Shown here piece by piece: positions 10,036 to 22,423 of a stretch of 64,000 bases of DNA. Numbering within the stretch: the stretch's first letter is position 1; every line of letters starts with the position of its first letter. Below the pieces are notes generated by a model that was given only the letters and a program-made list of their open reading frames with translations, had not been told where the DNA came from and searched no databases. The translations under genes and the position numbers were made by a program. Source of the stretch: Nannochloropsis salina CCMP1776 (Eukaryota > Sar > Eustigmatophyceae > Eustigmatales > Monodopsidaceae); NCBI GenBank assembly GCA_004565275.1, contig SDOX01000005.1:1430353-1494352 (forward strand), in the 5' to 3' direction.

Positions 10036-13000
10036 ATGGTAGCCACTCGAATTTCCAAGAATACTTGCACCGCCTGTCGAAGTGCCAAGGTAAGATTTGG
10101 ATCAAGGATGCTGATGCAAAGGAGAATCTCGTGTCACATTTCACCTCGACCACTGCGAATCGAGCGAGTGACATTGTTCATGTCCTCACTTATGCATGGC
10201 ATGTATTGCAACTGTACCATACTGACAGATCCGATGCAGCCGTGGTGAACCATCGTGCGAACGGTAAGAGAAAGTACACGGATGTAATCCATGATTTTAC
10301 CACTTTAGGAGCTCATTTTGATTTGGGCATCTCGAAGAATGTTCCTGACCATTGAGCAAGTGGTGTTAAGGGTAACCAAAAAGTCACGTCTCACCAGCCA
10401 GAAATTCAACGAACCACTGGAGCAATACACAAGAAAGCCGACTGCAGTCTCATTTATTGTTGGATTCTCAAGATTTGCAATATCCGTTCCTTCCGCCTTA
10501 CGCATTTCTTGCCCATAAACCCTGACCCCCGCACAGATGCACCAAATTAGGTATCGCATGTATTGAACAAGTGCGCACCCAAGGGCGGCCACGTAAGACC
10601 CAGGCCTTGACTTCGAGTCCGCATAACGGCGCACCAAACCCGCCATACCCATCGTCTCTCCACGCCTGCGGGTCGTCTGAGTCGGGGTCTTCGGCTACCC
10701 AAAGCATTGAGAACTCCAGTACTGACGGTAATACTCCCGGCTTTCTACTTGCCACGCATGCAGCCGTGAACTCTGTTGGTGCTGCTCCTGGACGTCTTTG
10801 CCTCGCCGAGTACCCCGTCTCCACCCTCGCTACCGACCTCTCCAATGGCTTTGCCAGCCTCCACTACCGGGGCCAGAGCGAAACAGAGAAAACCATCGCC
10901 GTCCTGTACGTCACGTTTCTCACGATAGATGTCCCGACTTGGTGCAATGTGAGGGGGTGGAGCAACGCCATTGTATATTTTCCCCCCTCGTGTGGTCTGA
11001 CAAGATTTCTCTCTTTGCCTGTCTCGTCTCCGTTACAGCCGCGCCTGGAACCTCATGTCGGGCACGCATCGGCAGGATAGCTCTTACGGGGCCTTCAATC
11101 AAGTGGTGCGAGCCTTGGCGCTGGACCACGTCACGGCCATTGTCGTACAGCAACGTCCTCCAAACTGCCGGGATATGCCGCCTGGTACCCCCCTGTATGG
11201 GCCCATGTCCGTGGTTTCTGACGACAGCGATCCTAGCGATCTTCTGCACGAAGGGTTTCGTGGTTTTGAAAGTGGAGAAGGGAAAGCCGTGGCGTACTAT
11301 GTGATGGAAGGCGGGCACGTACGCCTGAGCGTCAATCCTCTCTTTGAGTCCATGCTCATGTCAATGACCGACGCCCTCTCCCTTCTCGAACATCACCGGA
11401 TGCTTCCCATTTTCCTGTGGGGGTGCCTTTTCACCCCATTCTCCCAACGAAAGCTCTACGGTCGCTTGTCCCAGGCCATCTTTTCCGCCGCTTCGCCTGT
11501 AGGGGAAGTGACAATGGATTTGGAGTGTCTGGGACGGAAAGGGGAACCCTTCTGGGGGCGCACGTCTGTACGGCATGTCGTGGAGGATGAAGGCGCCTAC
11601 GCTTCTTGCATCATTTCAATTGAATTGCTACGGGTCGATGAAATTTGTCCTTCGTATTCACCTCTGCATGCTGCCCGCCCAGTCATGGATCGGAACAGGC
11701 GATCTTCAAATGTGAACAGTGAAAAAGACGTCTCGGAAATGTATCCTGACAACACGACTGGACCTGTCGCCACCACTGCTTTCACAGGATCAAAAGCATC
11801 GTTTCGAGATGTAATGGGCCATGGGTGGGACAAGAATTTGGGGGGAGTCGGTGACAGCATCGTTGGGTCTGCCGCGAGTCTCAGGGGCAGGGAGCAGCTC
11901 CGTAATGACCATAAACACAGGCCACTGACCCGCCGTCGGCACAAACGTAAATGTCAAGACATGAACGGGCCAGGGAACGGGACTGAGTTGGACTGGGAGG
12001 GCCTTGGTATCAGCCATGGTCATGACGGAGGCAGTCTGTGGAGGGAACCGGGAGGGGAAAACTCCCATTTTTACGTCTCTGAGCCGAAACTCGCAGCCAT
12101 GACTGGATTTCAGGAAGCACATTCATGGCAGCAGCAGCCGCCGCATCAGAATATAGTTGTTCAGTCGCAGTCATCATGGGTGCAGCGACGACAAAATCAG
12201 ACCAAGCACCAGACTCACCAGGAGCAAAAGCAGACACTGCACCATTACCACCAATTACAGCCACACGAGCAGGACCAGGTGTGGCAAACGCAACGACAGC
12301 AAGAATCCTGCCATCGTCAGCAGCAGTATCAAAACGTTCCAAAAGAATATTTTTACAATCCAAGTTCGCAGCCGCCCCCGCAGCAGCAGCAGCAGCAGCA
12401 GCAGCAACATGCCCAACGATCACGAGAATTTGAAGCATGGCAAAGTCAACAGCAGCCCTCCAGGCAGCCGCAACGACAACTGACTGACCAGTCTCAGCAA
12501 AAGCGTCAGCAAGATCAGCAGCTATGCTGGCAAGTCAAAGAAGAGGTTGCGACAACAAAAAGTAGTGGAGAGACTTCGGAAGGGATCGAAGAAGGAGAGC
12601 ATAGGGGAGCATGGAATTGTCCCGACGGGCAGAGCGCCTATCCGCATGAACCCAGCATCATGGAGTTTCAGACCACTCTGCTTTCCTTAGCAGCCTTTTC
12701 CGTACATGGCTCACATATGGCAAACAGCCCTAGCGCGACCACTACCGGGAAGGTGTTTAGACAAACCTCGGCAGGACTGGAAGGGGCGGAGGAGCAAAAG
12801 ATGGTCTCGACAGATGGTGGCGAAACGCTCGATTTTGATGATTTGATGAAATGCGACTTCGATTGGAGCATCCTGACTTCCTCGCCGCTCGTGCGTTTGA
12901 GTGGAGCTCCCCCCACACCACTGTTGACAAAGTCCCCTTCGCTGGTGCCTTTATCCCGTACCAACTCCATCACCACGACCACAACTTACATCCCGAAAAG

Positions 13001-13118
13001 CAGCCGGCAGCCGGTGGTCAATCCCCCTCTTTCTCTGCATTCGACCGTCGGTTGCCTACCATTGTATGTACAGAATGAGGGTTCGGACGCTGAAAGCTGG
13101 CTTACGACTGTTGTATAA
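10036..13118 (+). CDS. Zn2Cys6 (fungal-type) transcription factor with PAS fold and poly-Gln region
   Basis: Four exons: 10036..10089, 10229..10263, 10537..10905, 11039..13118; phases agree, giving 845 aa. The first three exons build a perfect binuclear zinc cluster: Cys at residues 11, 14, 21, 28, 31 and 38 (C-x2-C-x6-C-x6-C-x2-C-x6-C), followed by basic GRPRK. Residues about 245-350 look like the PAS-like fold of fungal ERT1/AcuK regulators (VNPLFESMLMSMTDALSLLE, then LECLGRKGEPFWG). Residues about 520-670 are Gln/His-rich with a (CAG)10 tract near residue 600. An acidic segment (TLDFDDLMKCDFDWS) near the end may be an activation or interaction region. A Zn2Cys6 protein called ZnCys was reported as a brake on lipid accumulation in Nannochloropsis gaditana; this locus could be that gene or a paralogue. 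A further 5' exon is possible. Confidence 0.88.
12378..12408 (+). repeat. CAG repeat encoding poly-Gln
   Basis: About ten CAG triplets in the last exon of the Zn2Cys6 gene, within a wider CAG/CAA-rich region, encoding consecutive glutamines. Confidence 0.85.
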
Positions 13119-13631
13119 TAGATGCGCTAGACTAGGCGGGGAATGAGAGCTAGGGCACTGTGCGAGCTTGTGCCCCTTGACAACTTAATTTAAACAATGC
13201 TGAGTATTGCATATGTATGTAGGACAGGAAGAAAGACTCTTCAATGTCTCCATAAAAAATATCCCGCCAGAAGACAAATTCACGAGAATCGAAAGATAAT
13301 GGTGATTACGCAAGAGCATAATAAAAGCCATGCGCACGTCGAAAAGCACAACATCAATTCTAGCTGACTCATTACTAGTACAATATCTTCATTTATTTAC
13401 TTACAATGTCAGTGAGGTCATTAGAAATATATGTTCATGCCGAGATCAAGTAGTGCCAAATTAAACATCACTATCGATATCCAACGAGATTGCTTGGGCT
13501 TTATAGGTTGACAAAGCAGCTATGCAGCATTCTTTGACTTGTGCATGCTTTGCACAAGTGGGCCTTCTCTGCATGTATCGCGCCCTTTCCATCTTTCTCG
13601 TCCGTATTTCCACCAAAAGGCAACGCTCGGC
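13119..13631. other. Convergent intergenic region
   Basis: About 510 AT-rich bases between the 3' ends of the Zn2Cys6 gene (+) and the DnaJ gene (-). It should hold both polyadenylation regions. No gene was seen. Confidence 0.6.
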
Positions 13632-15886
13632 CTATTTTGGCACATAGAGCTCTACGATCAGGTCACCAAAGCCTCCACCCTGTAATGGTCATTTCTTTGC
13701 TTGAGGCACGCAGCAGGAGGGAACCCAACGTCCGTCCACTAGCCCGACACCTTTTCCGCTCCCCCCCCTTCTTTTCCCCGACCTCTCTCACCTTTTTCGG
13801 CATACCCCCTCCTTTCTCCCGCAGTCGAAGGAGGCTCCCATCCCGAGGCACTCTCCCTCTTTCCACTTTCACCTTCACCTCTCTTCCGTTCAAGAGGGGG
13901 ACCTTGACGACGATATCCTTGGCGGCCTACACACAGAAAAGGGAGAAGATCCCAAGAAATTACTAACTGAATTAACACCATGCAAACAAACCTCTCCTTG
14001 CGTCGATCTACGCTGAACATCAAAATTCCGGGGCCTTACCATGCTAGATCCACATTGAAGCCATTACCCCCCATCCGGCCCCCTAGACTTCCTCCACCCG
14101 CCAGGTTCCAACATCCCTCTTTCCTCCCCTCTCTCCACGTCTCCTCACCTGCGCGGTGCTCAATCCTTTCCTCCAGACCAGGTCGTCGCCACGCCGGGTG
14201 AAATACCGGTGGCGTGCCTCCACCAGGATGAAAACCACGGGTGGGAAAGGGGCCGAGGGAGGGAAGGAGGGAGGGCTGGAGGGAGCGGCGGCGAATTGGA
14301 TCTTGGTCCCGGCCTTCCAGCCACGCTTTATTTCCACACGGAAGGTTTTTTCTCTGTACCGGAAGGAGCCAAGGGTGACGGAGGCGTAAGGCGACAGAGG
14401 TGTATTTGGGAAGTTTCCCGAGGGATAAGGAGGAAGCGAGGCAACGAGAAAAAGCGCGCAGAAAGCAAGGGGAAAACAGGCAATCCAGCCCTTCCAGCCA
14501 GCGTGCGGCACTCCGGAGTTCAGAATACACATACTGAATTCCTACTAAAACAAAAACCTCGCCGGCTCATTTTTCCCTTCCTCCCGCCCTCCCGCCCTCC
14601 CGCTTTACCTCCTCCCTGAGTGCACCGTCACATGCCTCGTGGTTCCGCGGTAGAGCTCCTCTAGACTACACACCATTTTTTCCTGCTTCGCAGGCTGTTG
14701 TTGCTGCTGCTGCCATCGTCGTTGTTGTTGCTGATACCCTTGGAAACCGCGAGAACCACCCATGGGATCCGGCCGTGCATTGGCGCTCGGGCTGGCGGAA
14801 GGAAGAAGGAGGGAGGGAGGGAGGAAGGGAGGGGCGTTGTGAGGTCATGTCTTATAAGTTTTGATGGCCCTGCACGATTCATTGGTGAACGCTCTGGTGC
14901 GGCTTTCGCTTTGAGCGCGTTTATTAACCTCAGCTGTGCACTGTCCGTTTCTCCGCCTTTACCTCTCGAGGCGACCTGCCTCCCCTGACCCTTTCCACAG
15001 TAATCTACCCACCACTCACCCGAAAAACATGTCTCCAAAAAAGCGTTCAAAAACATCCTCCGCTGCAAAGCCTCCTCCCCCCCCCCTCCCCCTCCTCCCC
15101 CGTCGAAAGGGCTGGGCCCGCCTCGGTACTCCCTGCCGTTGAAGAAAAATCGAGTCCCGCCGTCACCCCCATTAAACCCTCTAGCCCGACTTGCTCCGCC
15201 GGGGAAACCATAACCTCCTGGCCCCTGAGGGGGAACGCCGCCCGCCGAGGCCCTGTGGGAAAGCAAGGAGTGTAAGACGTTGCATCTCCCTAACGGATCT
15301 GCCTCCGTTCCTCGTTGTCTTGCGCGCCCAAACTAGTCATTTTTAGCCTTACCCAAGGGTGTATGACTGACCTATCCGTCGCCAAGACCGCCTCCAGTTT
15401 CTCCTTTTCTTCCTTTCTACGTTGTCCGTGATGATAATCCTAACCCTCACCCTAACCCGAACCCTCTCCACTCCTCCCTTTTCGCTTACCGCACGCCCTC
15501 TTCGCCGTATGTATCGTAAATTTTTCGTTTCTTGGGATCACTGAGCACTTCGTACGCTTCAGTGATGGACTTGAACTTTTTCTCTGCCTCTGATCGTTTG
15601 TCTGGCGACACTTTATCTGATTCCATGGATAGAAAGGAAGACGTGAGGAGGAAGAGCAGAGTACAACTGATCATCCCTACTGACCTGGATGAGTTTTGAC
15701 CGCCATGCGCCTGTAAGCTCTAGCTATATCTTTTTTGTTGGCATCGCGTTTCAGGCCCAAACGGGTATAGTAGTCACTTTGGCTGCGCGCGGAGGCACCA
15801 GCACCGTCCACGGCGAGGAGGACCAGGAATAGGAGCTTGAGTGACAGGAGAAGAAATGGGGAGTTGAAGGTCCGACCTCTTGCCAT
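13632..15886 (-). CDS. DnaJ (Hsp40, class B) with secretory signal; one-base frameshift in the sequence
   Basis: Co-chaperone that stimulates Hsp70 ATPase. Seven exons on the minus strand: 15685..15886, 15490..15616, 15020..15252, 14609..14791, 14149..14353, 13792..13926, 13632..13679; about 377 aa. The N-terminus has a signal peptide ([20 protein letters not shown]), so it probably acts in the ER lumen. The J domain starts at [12 protein letters not shown], with HPD split across exons 1 and 2 (residues 66-68). A Gly-rich region follows, then a type II substrate-binding domain ([43 protein letters not shown]) ending [11 protein letters not shown]. Exon 3 is open only if the C run at 15077-15086 (10 bases) gains one base; this restores [16 protein letters not shown] and the correct splice phase. 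No KDEL-like signal. Confidence 0.85.
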
Positions 15887-17308
15887 TCTTCTTCTCTTGC
15901 TACGAGGGAGGGGAGGCGGTAACGAACGCTGGCTCGAGCTGGCGGGTGGAACGATTGTAGGAGGGAGTGCAGGCATCCTCGGCGGAAGGGAAGGGTTCAG
16001 CATATACCCTTGTGTGCTCTATTGCGCACGTTCTCTTTCTATGCCTCTTCTCCTTGTTTGAGCGGATTCTTGGGACCTTGTATATATTTGATAACAGGAA
16101 GGGCGTGTGAGATGAGCGCATTATTTTGTTTTGAAGCGAGCAGACAACCTTGTCCTCGACCAACGCTGCTCGCCACCTACATCAGAAAAGAACGCACGTT
16201 GTGAACCATGAAGGTTTTCGTAAAACATTGTCGCGCCACTCACACGCTTTGAACGCATTGAACTACCAGCATTTGACCGCCCTCAGTTTTCGAGTGACCT
16301 ATGATAAATTAATTTGTGCACAAAAGGGAGCCTCTGCACGAAAACCTACATGGGAGCTTATTTCGCGGAAATATTGCATCATCGCTCAGAGTTATTTTCC
16401 CCTTTTCGGCTACATTGTTCTAGCGTGAGGGATAAAAACGAGGAACTAGCGGAAAGAACTCGTAAATATCCCTAAATCACCATTTCATTATTTCCGGGAC
16501 ATCCATTTTTTTCCTGAGAAAAGATAACGAAAAGCATCATCGGAGTATAAGCTCTAGATAAAATGCACGCGTGATCGCATGGATCAGCTTTGATGAAGAC
16601 CAGTTGGTGTGCAATATTTCTAAAGCAATCTGATTCGGTTACAAATCATGCTCTGTTTCCATTTGGAGGACTATACAGCTGAAATTAAGATATCTCGTCT
16701 GGAACTGGGTCCTCTTTATGATACGGGGGCAGGAGAAGTGCCTTTCATTTCTTTGTGATTAATGAATTGGAGTCATGAAAACAAGCGTGGCTGGATAAAT
16801 GAACACCTTGCCCCATTCTCAAGCATATAAATGCACAAAAAAAACATTTCGCGCTTCAGTTCTAACATACCCGTTCCATTCGTGTCCGCGGATATACAGA
16901 TTATTTTTTTTCCCCTCTTTCGCGCCATTGTTGCGATCCTCAACCCGAAGCGGTTCCGGGACGGCGGGAACGAGGGAGACGGCTTTTTTTTCTCCGTGTA
17001 CGTTAATTTTTTCCGCACAGCAAACTGGAGACTGCCAATCTAGACTCATGTGATGGAATTTCAGTGGTTATTCTATGCGGCCCAGGTTAGGGTGAAGGTT
17101 AGATGTGCCAGAGCTTGTGGCAGGTTCTCGCTCGCCAGCAACGGAGAGAGGAGGGAGGAGGTCGGTTTCCCGCCCTCCTCCACCTACAAAAATACACTAC
17201 AAATTACGTACATTAAATTGCCCTAATTCCTCCCATGATTCCTACAGGCTTATTATACTAGCATTTTTATTTATTCGAGGAAAGCATACCATTCATCAAG
17301 TCGTGAAG
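15887..17308. other. Divergent intergenic region between DnaJ and SAS-6
   Basis: About 1.4 kb of AT-rich sequence between divergent genes. It includes TATAAATG-like sequence near 16825 and a TTAGGGTGAAGGTTAG telomere-like stretch at about 17086-17102. Only short frames without domains were found. Confidence 0.55.
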
Positions 17309-19518
17309 ATGGCTCCGCAGTCCACTTCGCCGCGCCTACATGATAGCAGGGGGCGGGGCACGTGCAGAAGCAGCAATGTTGTCTTTGAACGCGCAAAACC
17401 CCTATTTGAAGGCACTTTGGACATAGAAGTGTGCCGTCAAGACATGCAAGGAGAGCAAAATCAGTCACAGGAGCTTTCCAGGGAGGTATGAAGCTATGTT
17501 TGGTTGGTCCCTTCGATGCCTCCTCTTTTCCTGCACGCGTTGAGCGAATGCCCGAGTTAGGCGCCTTCTTTAAACCGCATGTCTCTTCTTCTTCTCCCAC
17601 ATCTATATTTTATAATTGAATGTCTACCATGTACAATTTTGTTGCGCCTTTGTCAGGAGCTCATTAGGCCCCTCTACCTGTCACTTTCCTCCCCACCTTA
17701 TCGGTACAGATGGTACCTCTCACCCTCCGCGTCCTGACCGGCAATGCAAACTCCACATACGCAACATCTAATCAAGTTGGCAACTACAGCCGAAGCGAGC
17801 ATGTGCTGCGTATTGAAATAACCCAGTACGACGACCCCACCGAAGAGAAAGCCGGCGACGAGGACGCTGCCGCCTCCTACTTCCTCTACACGCTGGACGT
17901 ATCCGAGAGCGAGTACCCGATTTTAAAGCGGGATCAGAGCCTGCTGGTCGACTTCGCCGATTTTCCCGACCAATTTATTGGCTTGGTCGCTCAGTGTCGG
18001 GTTTCCCATTCCAGCACCAACGCCTCCCAACGTTCATCTGCCGCATCTTGCGACACAACCCCAGCTGAGGTCCCCCCTCCCTACCGCGCCCGTCTCACTC
18101 TGGCACCCTCTTCCGCCTTGACGACTTCTCCTTCTTCTTCTGCGGTCTTCGCCATCGTGGAAGCGACGCCGTTCAAGGAGCTTTCCCACCTCTCCCTCGC
18201 GTTTTGTCCTCCCACTGACCACCACTTGAAGGCTTTCCTGGCCACTCGCCTGCAGCACTTGACTTTCCTGCATGCCGCGGCAGTGCGCACCCATCACTCC
18301 GTCTCCCACCTTCTCTCGGAGGAACAGGCCCGGAACCTCTCCTTGACCACAGCTCTCTCGAGCTTGAGACGTGAGAAGGAAGAAGAAGCAAGCACCCTGA
18401 AGAGGACGCACATGGAGGCCATGACCACTGCCCTGGCTGAGCATAGCCGCGAGAAGGATCAACTGATCTCCAGGCATGAGTCTCAAATGAATGCCTTGCG
18501 AAAACGGTGCGAGGAGACGGAGCGCCGGCGGATGGAGCTGGCGGAAGCACGGCATGCCAACGAGGCGAAGCTGCGAGAGGTGACGAGACAGGTTGAACAA
18601 CTCACGGACCGTCTGGCAGAATCAGACAAGAATACCCGGACACTGGTGGAAGAGAAGAAAGGACTGGAAGATGCCCTGAGGAATGCGGAGAGGCATTGGG
18701 ACGAGGCGAAGCTCCGAGAGGAAGGACTTCTGCAAAAATTGAAGGGTCAAGACGATGTGTTGGAGCGGACCAAAGCTCTGCAGTTGGCGGCGGAGGGCGC
18801 TCGGAAAAGGATGGAGGAGGCCCTGGAACTCTACAAAAACAATGCATTGGCATTGCAAGAGAAGCTGGAGGTTTCTGTTGGGGAAATTCAAAAAGGGAAC
18901 ATGATTATTCAAAAACTTCAAACTGAAACCCAGACACTCCGAGGGAAAATCAAAAACAAAAATGAAGTGCTCAAGAAGCAAGAAGCTTTGTTGGTGGAGG
19001 GACGTCGGGGCCAAGATGCAGGCGTGCACCGCCTAAGTGCCGTCGTGCAGGAAAACGGGCGTCTGACCCAAGAATTAGGCGCCTTGAAGACTGCCTTGGA
19101 AGAAAGCCGGCGAGAGAACGAGTCGAACCAACAAGTCATCACTTGGCTCAACAAGGAAATCAACGACTTGCAGCTGGGGCGAGGGAGTCATGGGCTCATG
19201 CATGCAACCGTTGGGGATATGGACGGTCCCAAGTATGGGAAAGCGAAACAGCACAATTCTTCAACAGCGGCCTCAGTAGCGACATTCATACCTTCATACA
19301 ATACGCCTGCCAAGTATCGAGGGGATACTGTCTCACAGGCCACACCTAAGTCGCCAGTCAAATCAAATGCAGTTGACAAGGACCCACAGCAGTCAAAAAG
19401 TCCACTACCAAAACACTCGCCAAGTCTAGGAGTGAACGTGTCCGCTTCTTCTATGTCTACTGCCGCCTCAACACATTATCTGGATGTGCTGGGACTCTCC
19501 GATCCCTACCAGCACTAA
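17309..19518 (+). CDS. SAS6: Centriole cartwheel protein SAS-6
   Basis: SAS-6 self-assembles into the nine-fold cartwheel that templates centrioles and basal bodies. Two exons: 17309..17485 and 17710..19518, phase 0 junction, 661 aa. The globular head lies at about residues 35-195 and includes SYFLYTLDVSESEYPILK and LLVDFADFPDQFIGLVAQC. A long coiled coil follows (about 225-520). Two SAS-6 marks occur in the coil: IQKGNMIIQKLQTE, and NQQVITWLNKEINDLQ at its end. The C-terminal 130 residues are Ser/Pro-rich and disordered. Length fits animal and protist SAS-6. The identification is firm. It is unexpected if the source is a coccoid alga without flagella. Confidence 0.9.
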
Positions 19519-20266
19519 AAACATTACAGTAAAATGATGAAAGAAAAAGAGTGTGAAATGTGTACATGTCAGCGGAGTACAAACTGGATTGGTAAGAAAA
19601 AAAGTAAATTTCATTTCAACACGTGCAAAATGGCGGCACCAAATAGAATTCTGCCTGTATTATTTCGTCATCAAATTATATTACTGAAAAGCTGGACTGC
19701 TTACGTTCACAAATGAATTTACTCGGCTGCTAAGGGCTATTTTCTTGACCGCCTTTGTTCTTTGCAATTACAGCCGACAAATCTTTGCCGGGTCCCTGGA
19801 CTCAGCTTTCAGGCTTGATTTTAATACATTTGGCCTTTAAAAGATGTGTGAAAACGTGTATTCGAAAAGGTGGCGTGTTTTGTCGGGCATACTAGTCAAT
19901 TCCACACCTCGTATGAAAGTCCACACCAAAGGTTTCTAAATTTTGAATTTTCGAATTTTCCGTTTAAAGGACCTCCGCATGTGCGTTGCAGCCACCCCAA
20001 CGGACCCTCTCTTCTTATCCTGTCTATCCATTCGTCTAGATTACTCCTGACGTCCTTCTGTCATTATTGAGAATTCTGCATCCTATGCTACTACAGGAGT
20101 AATAGTGCTATTCCAATTTCAGTCACTCATTTACGATTTTCAAGTACACACTAATACCTCTTCTTTCACTTTTTATGTCTCATCTCCCTTGCAGTACTCA
20201 TTGAACATATTGCCGCTCAAATCACAGGATTACTTTTGGCAGAAAGGTATCTATTACTAGGACCCT
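19519..20266. other. Intergenic region
   Basis: About 750 AT-rich bases holding the SAS-6 3' end and the promoter/leader of the secreted protein. No feature recognised. Confidence 0.55.
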
Positions 20267-22423
20267 ATGATGAAAACTCAGTTTTTATCGAAGCTGCTGG
20301 TGCTCGCGTTTTGTGGAGTGGGGTTAAGGTAAGCATGGGAAGCATTTTGCTTAAGGCATATGGGCCGCGCGACTTTTGACATCCTCCCAGCGATCCCTAC
20401 GTATCCTCAAAGCTGCGAGTCTACTTTACATACGACACACTCATATGCAACATGTGTACATGTAAATGCCATCTTTTCAAGCATTCTTGTGGGAATGTTT
20501 GCTTTCTTCTTTCTTTGAATGCTGGATTTCATTCGTAAACAAGGCAACGAAGAGGGCTGTCAGCCCCTTGTTGAATTTGCCAAGAGGATGTGTCAGTCCC
20601 ATGCTTCTAAGATTAATTGTTTGAAACTTTCTTCTATTCGATACTGATCACCCAATACCTTTCCTTTATGCAGTCATGCCCAGCTTCAAAAGCAGGCGGC
20701 GTACGAGCATCAAGATGAAGGCGATCGTCTGGTACGAGATATTTCGAAAAGAATTCGCAACGGAGAAGATATTCCAGAGGCCTTAGTTCTTGGTCAAAAC
20801 AAGCCGCATGAGCTGCGTCGCTCACTCTCGCAGAATCATCTCGTCCATCGGCAAGTCAAGAAAGCCGGCTCCTTGACTTCGCTGAGGAAGCTAGCCTTGT
20901 TCAATTTCGGATCAAACAAGAAACTGGTCAGACGTGAGCGACCCCCTTCAATTTTTAATACTCAAGTATCCTCTGCTAGTGATCAAGCCCTTCGAACCCC
21001 CCCGCAAAGGAACTGTGCCTGGCAGGCGTACATCACCGGAAAACAATACAATGTCGCCTACCCGGATTTACAGGCCATTTACCAGGTGCTTGTCATGCTG
21101 AAAACCACCGAGAAGAATATCTTTCGTGTCCGCGGCAGCTTCCCCCAGGAAGGTGTGCGCTACTTCTCCCTCCAATCCAACAATGTGGACGTGGGATTCC
21201 CCATCTCGACCATCAAGGATTACGAAATCGAAGTGGACGACCCAGGGAATACACGCAATCCGTTTGCGGAGGACTCAGACCGACCCATCGGGACATACAC
21301 AATAAATGTGACGCCTCGAGGGGACCAAGGGCTCAAAAATGAGCTCAGTCTGTGTCCGGAATCGATGACCGATCGGCAATGTAGGAGTGTAAATGCGGTC
21401 ATGCTCATGCGTTTCTACACCTCTGACCCGGACCGTCCTCCCGTCAGCTCCAAAACCGATCCACCCGCCAGCCAGCCCAACGATCGTTTGTTTGGCTATG
21501 CAACACCTCCCATGGTGGAAGAGCGGCAGTCCAAATCCTGGACCGATGACAGGTCACGCGACCGATGGCGCGTCTTCCCTACTTGCGATCAGACCCGTTC
21601 CACTCAAGTAACTTCATTGATTTCCAAGCATTTTTACGGAATGATTCCTCCCTTCGCGCCGCCCATCCGCCACAACAAGAACAACAACTTTGTGCTTTAC
21701 CTCGGGGAAGACACGGCAACCGCAGGGGTATACCCGAACCTGGACGCTGCTTATTTGCTGGCAGTGGCCTGGCAACTTTCTCCAGAGCTGAAAGATAAAC
21801 CCAAGAAGAGGTTGATGGCTCGCGTGACGGGCACCTTGCCCGTAACTTCCCGAAATCTCTTCACGGATCCCAAGATTGCGAATTACGAGGACGCGGACGT
21901 CCGTTACATGTCTTTCTCCTCCATTGCCTTGGTCTCGGGAGGGCCTACTATGGACACGTTGGATGACGCCGCCTTTTTGCGTTTCTACGAGCCCCAGCAA
22001 CCGGAAGGAGAGGCGTGGAACCGCTCCTACTCCTTCGTCGTAGCCGATGACCCAGAGCGGACCTGCGGGTTGTATAATGCCTCGCAGGAGTTGTTCTTGT
22101 CCACCGTCCTGGACGGAAAGCTCCAGGACTACTGGGGCATCCTCGACCGACAACTCATCCCCAAAACGCAACGAACCCGTCTGCCCGACCGCTCGAACGG
22201 ATATGCTCGCTTGCAATGTGCGGATGCGTCGGCCTTGGATGCTTGTGTGGACCCGGACTATCTTAAATATGTCATGGAGGACTACTACCCTCGCATTCAG
22301 TGGTATACTTGTGACCAGGACGGGACATTGGAGGAGATCACCGATTACCTGGGCGCAATTCCGGTGAGCGAGTCGTTGACCAACAAGCAGAAGACACACA
22401 ATGGAGGTGTTGGCTCCAACTAA
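20267..22423 (+). CDS. Secreted protein with two related modules, function unknown
   Basis: Two exons, 20267..20328 and 20674..22423, phases agree, 603 aa. Exon 1 encodes a signal peptide (MMKTQFLSKLLVLAFCGVG), so it probably enters the secretory pathway. A charged region follows to about residue 130. Two similar modules come next. Module 1 (about 140-275) has AYPDLQAIYQVLVM, then RVRGSFP, VRYFSLQS and VMLMRFY. Module 2 (about 360-490) has VYPNLDAAYLLAVAW, then RVTGTLP, VRYMSFSS and AAFLRFY. The C-terminal part has scattered cysteines (TCGLYN, LQCADASALDACVD, WYTCDQ) that could form disulfides. I do not recognise the family; the RGxFPxxRYxS pattern recalls a small fold seen in DUF1214-like proteins, but this is only a resemblance. 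Confidence 0.8.

Noticed and set aside
14040-14083. Possible extra DnaJ exon (NGFNVDLA)
   Set aside because: Neither end keeps phase, and joining 14149 directly to 13926 gives the expected DnaJ length and phase.
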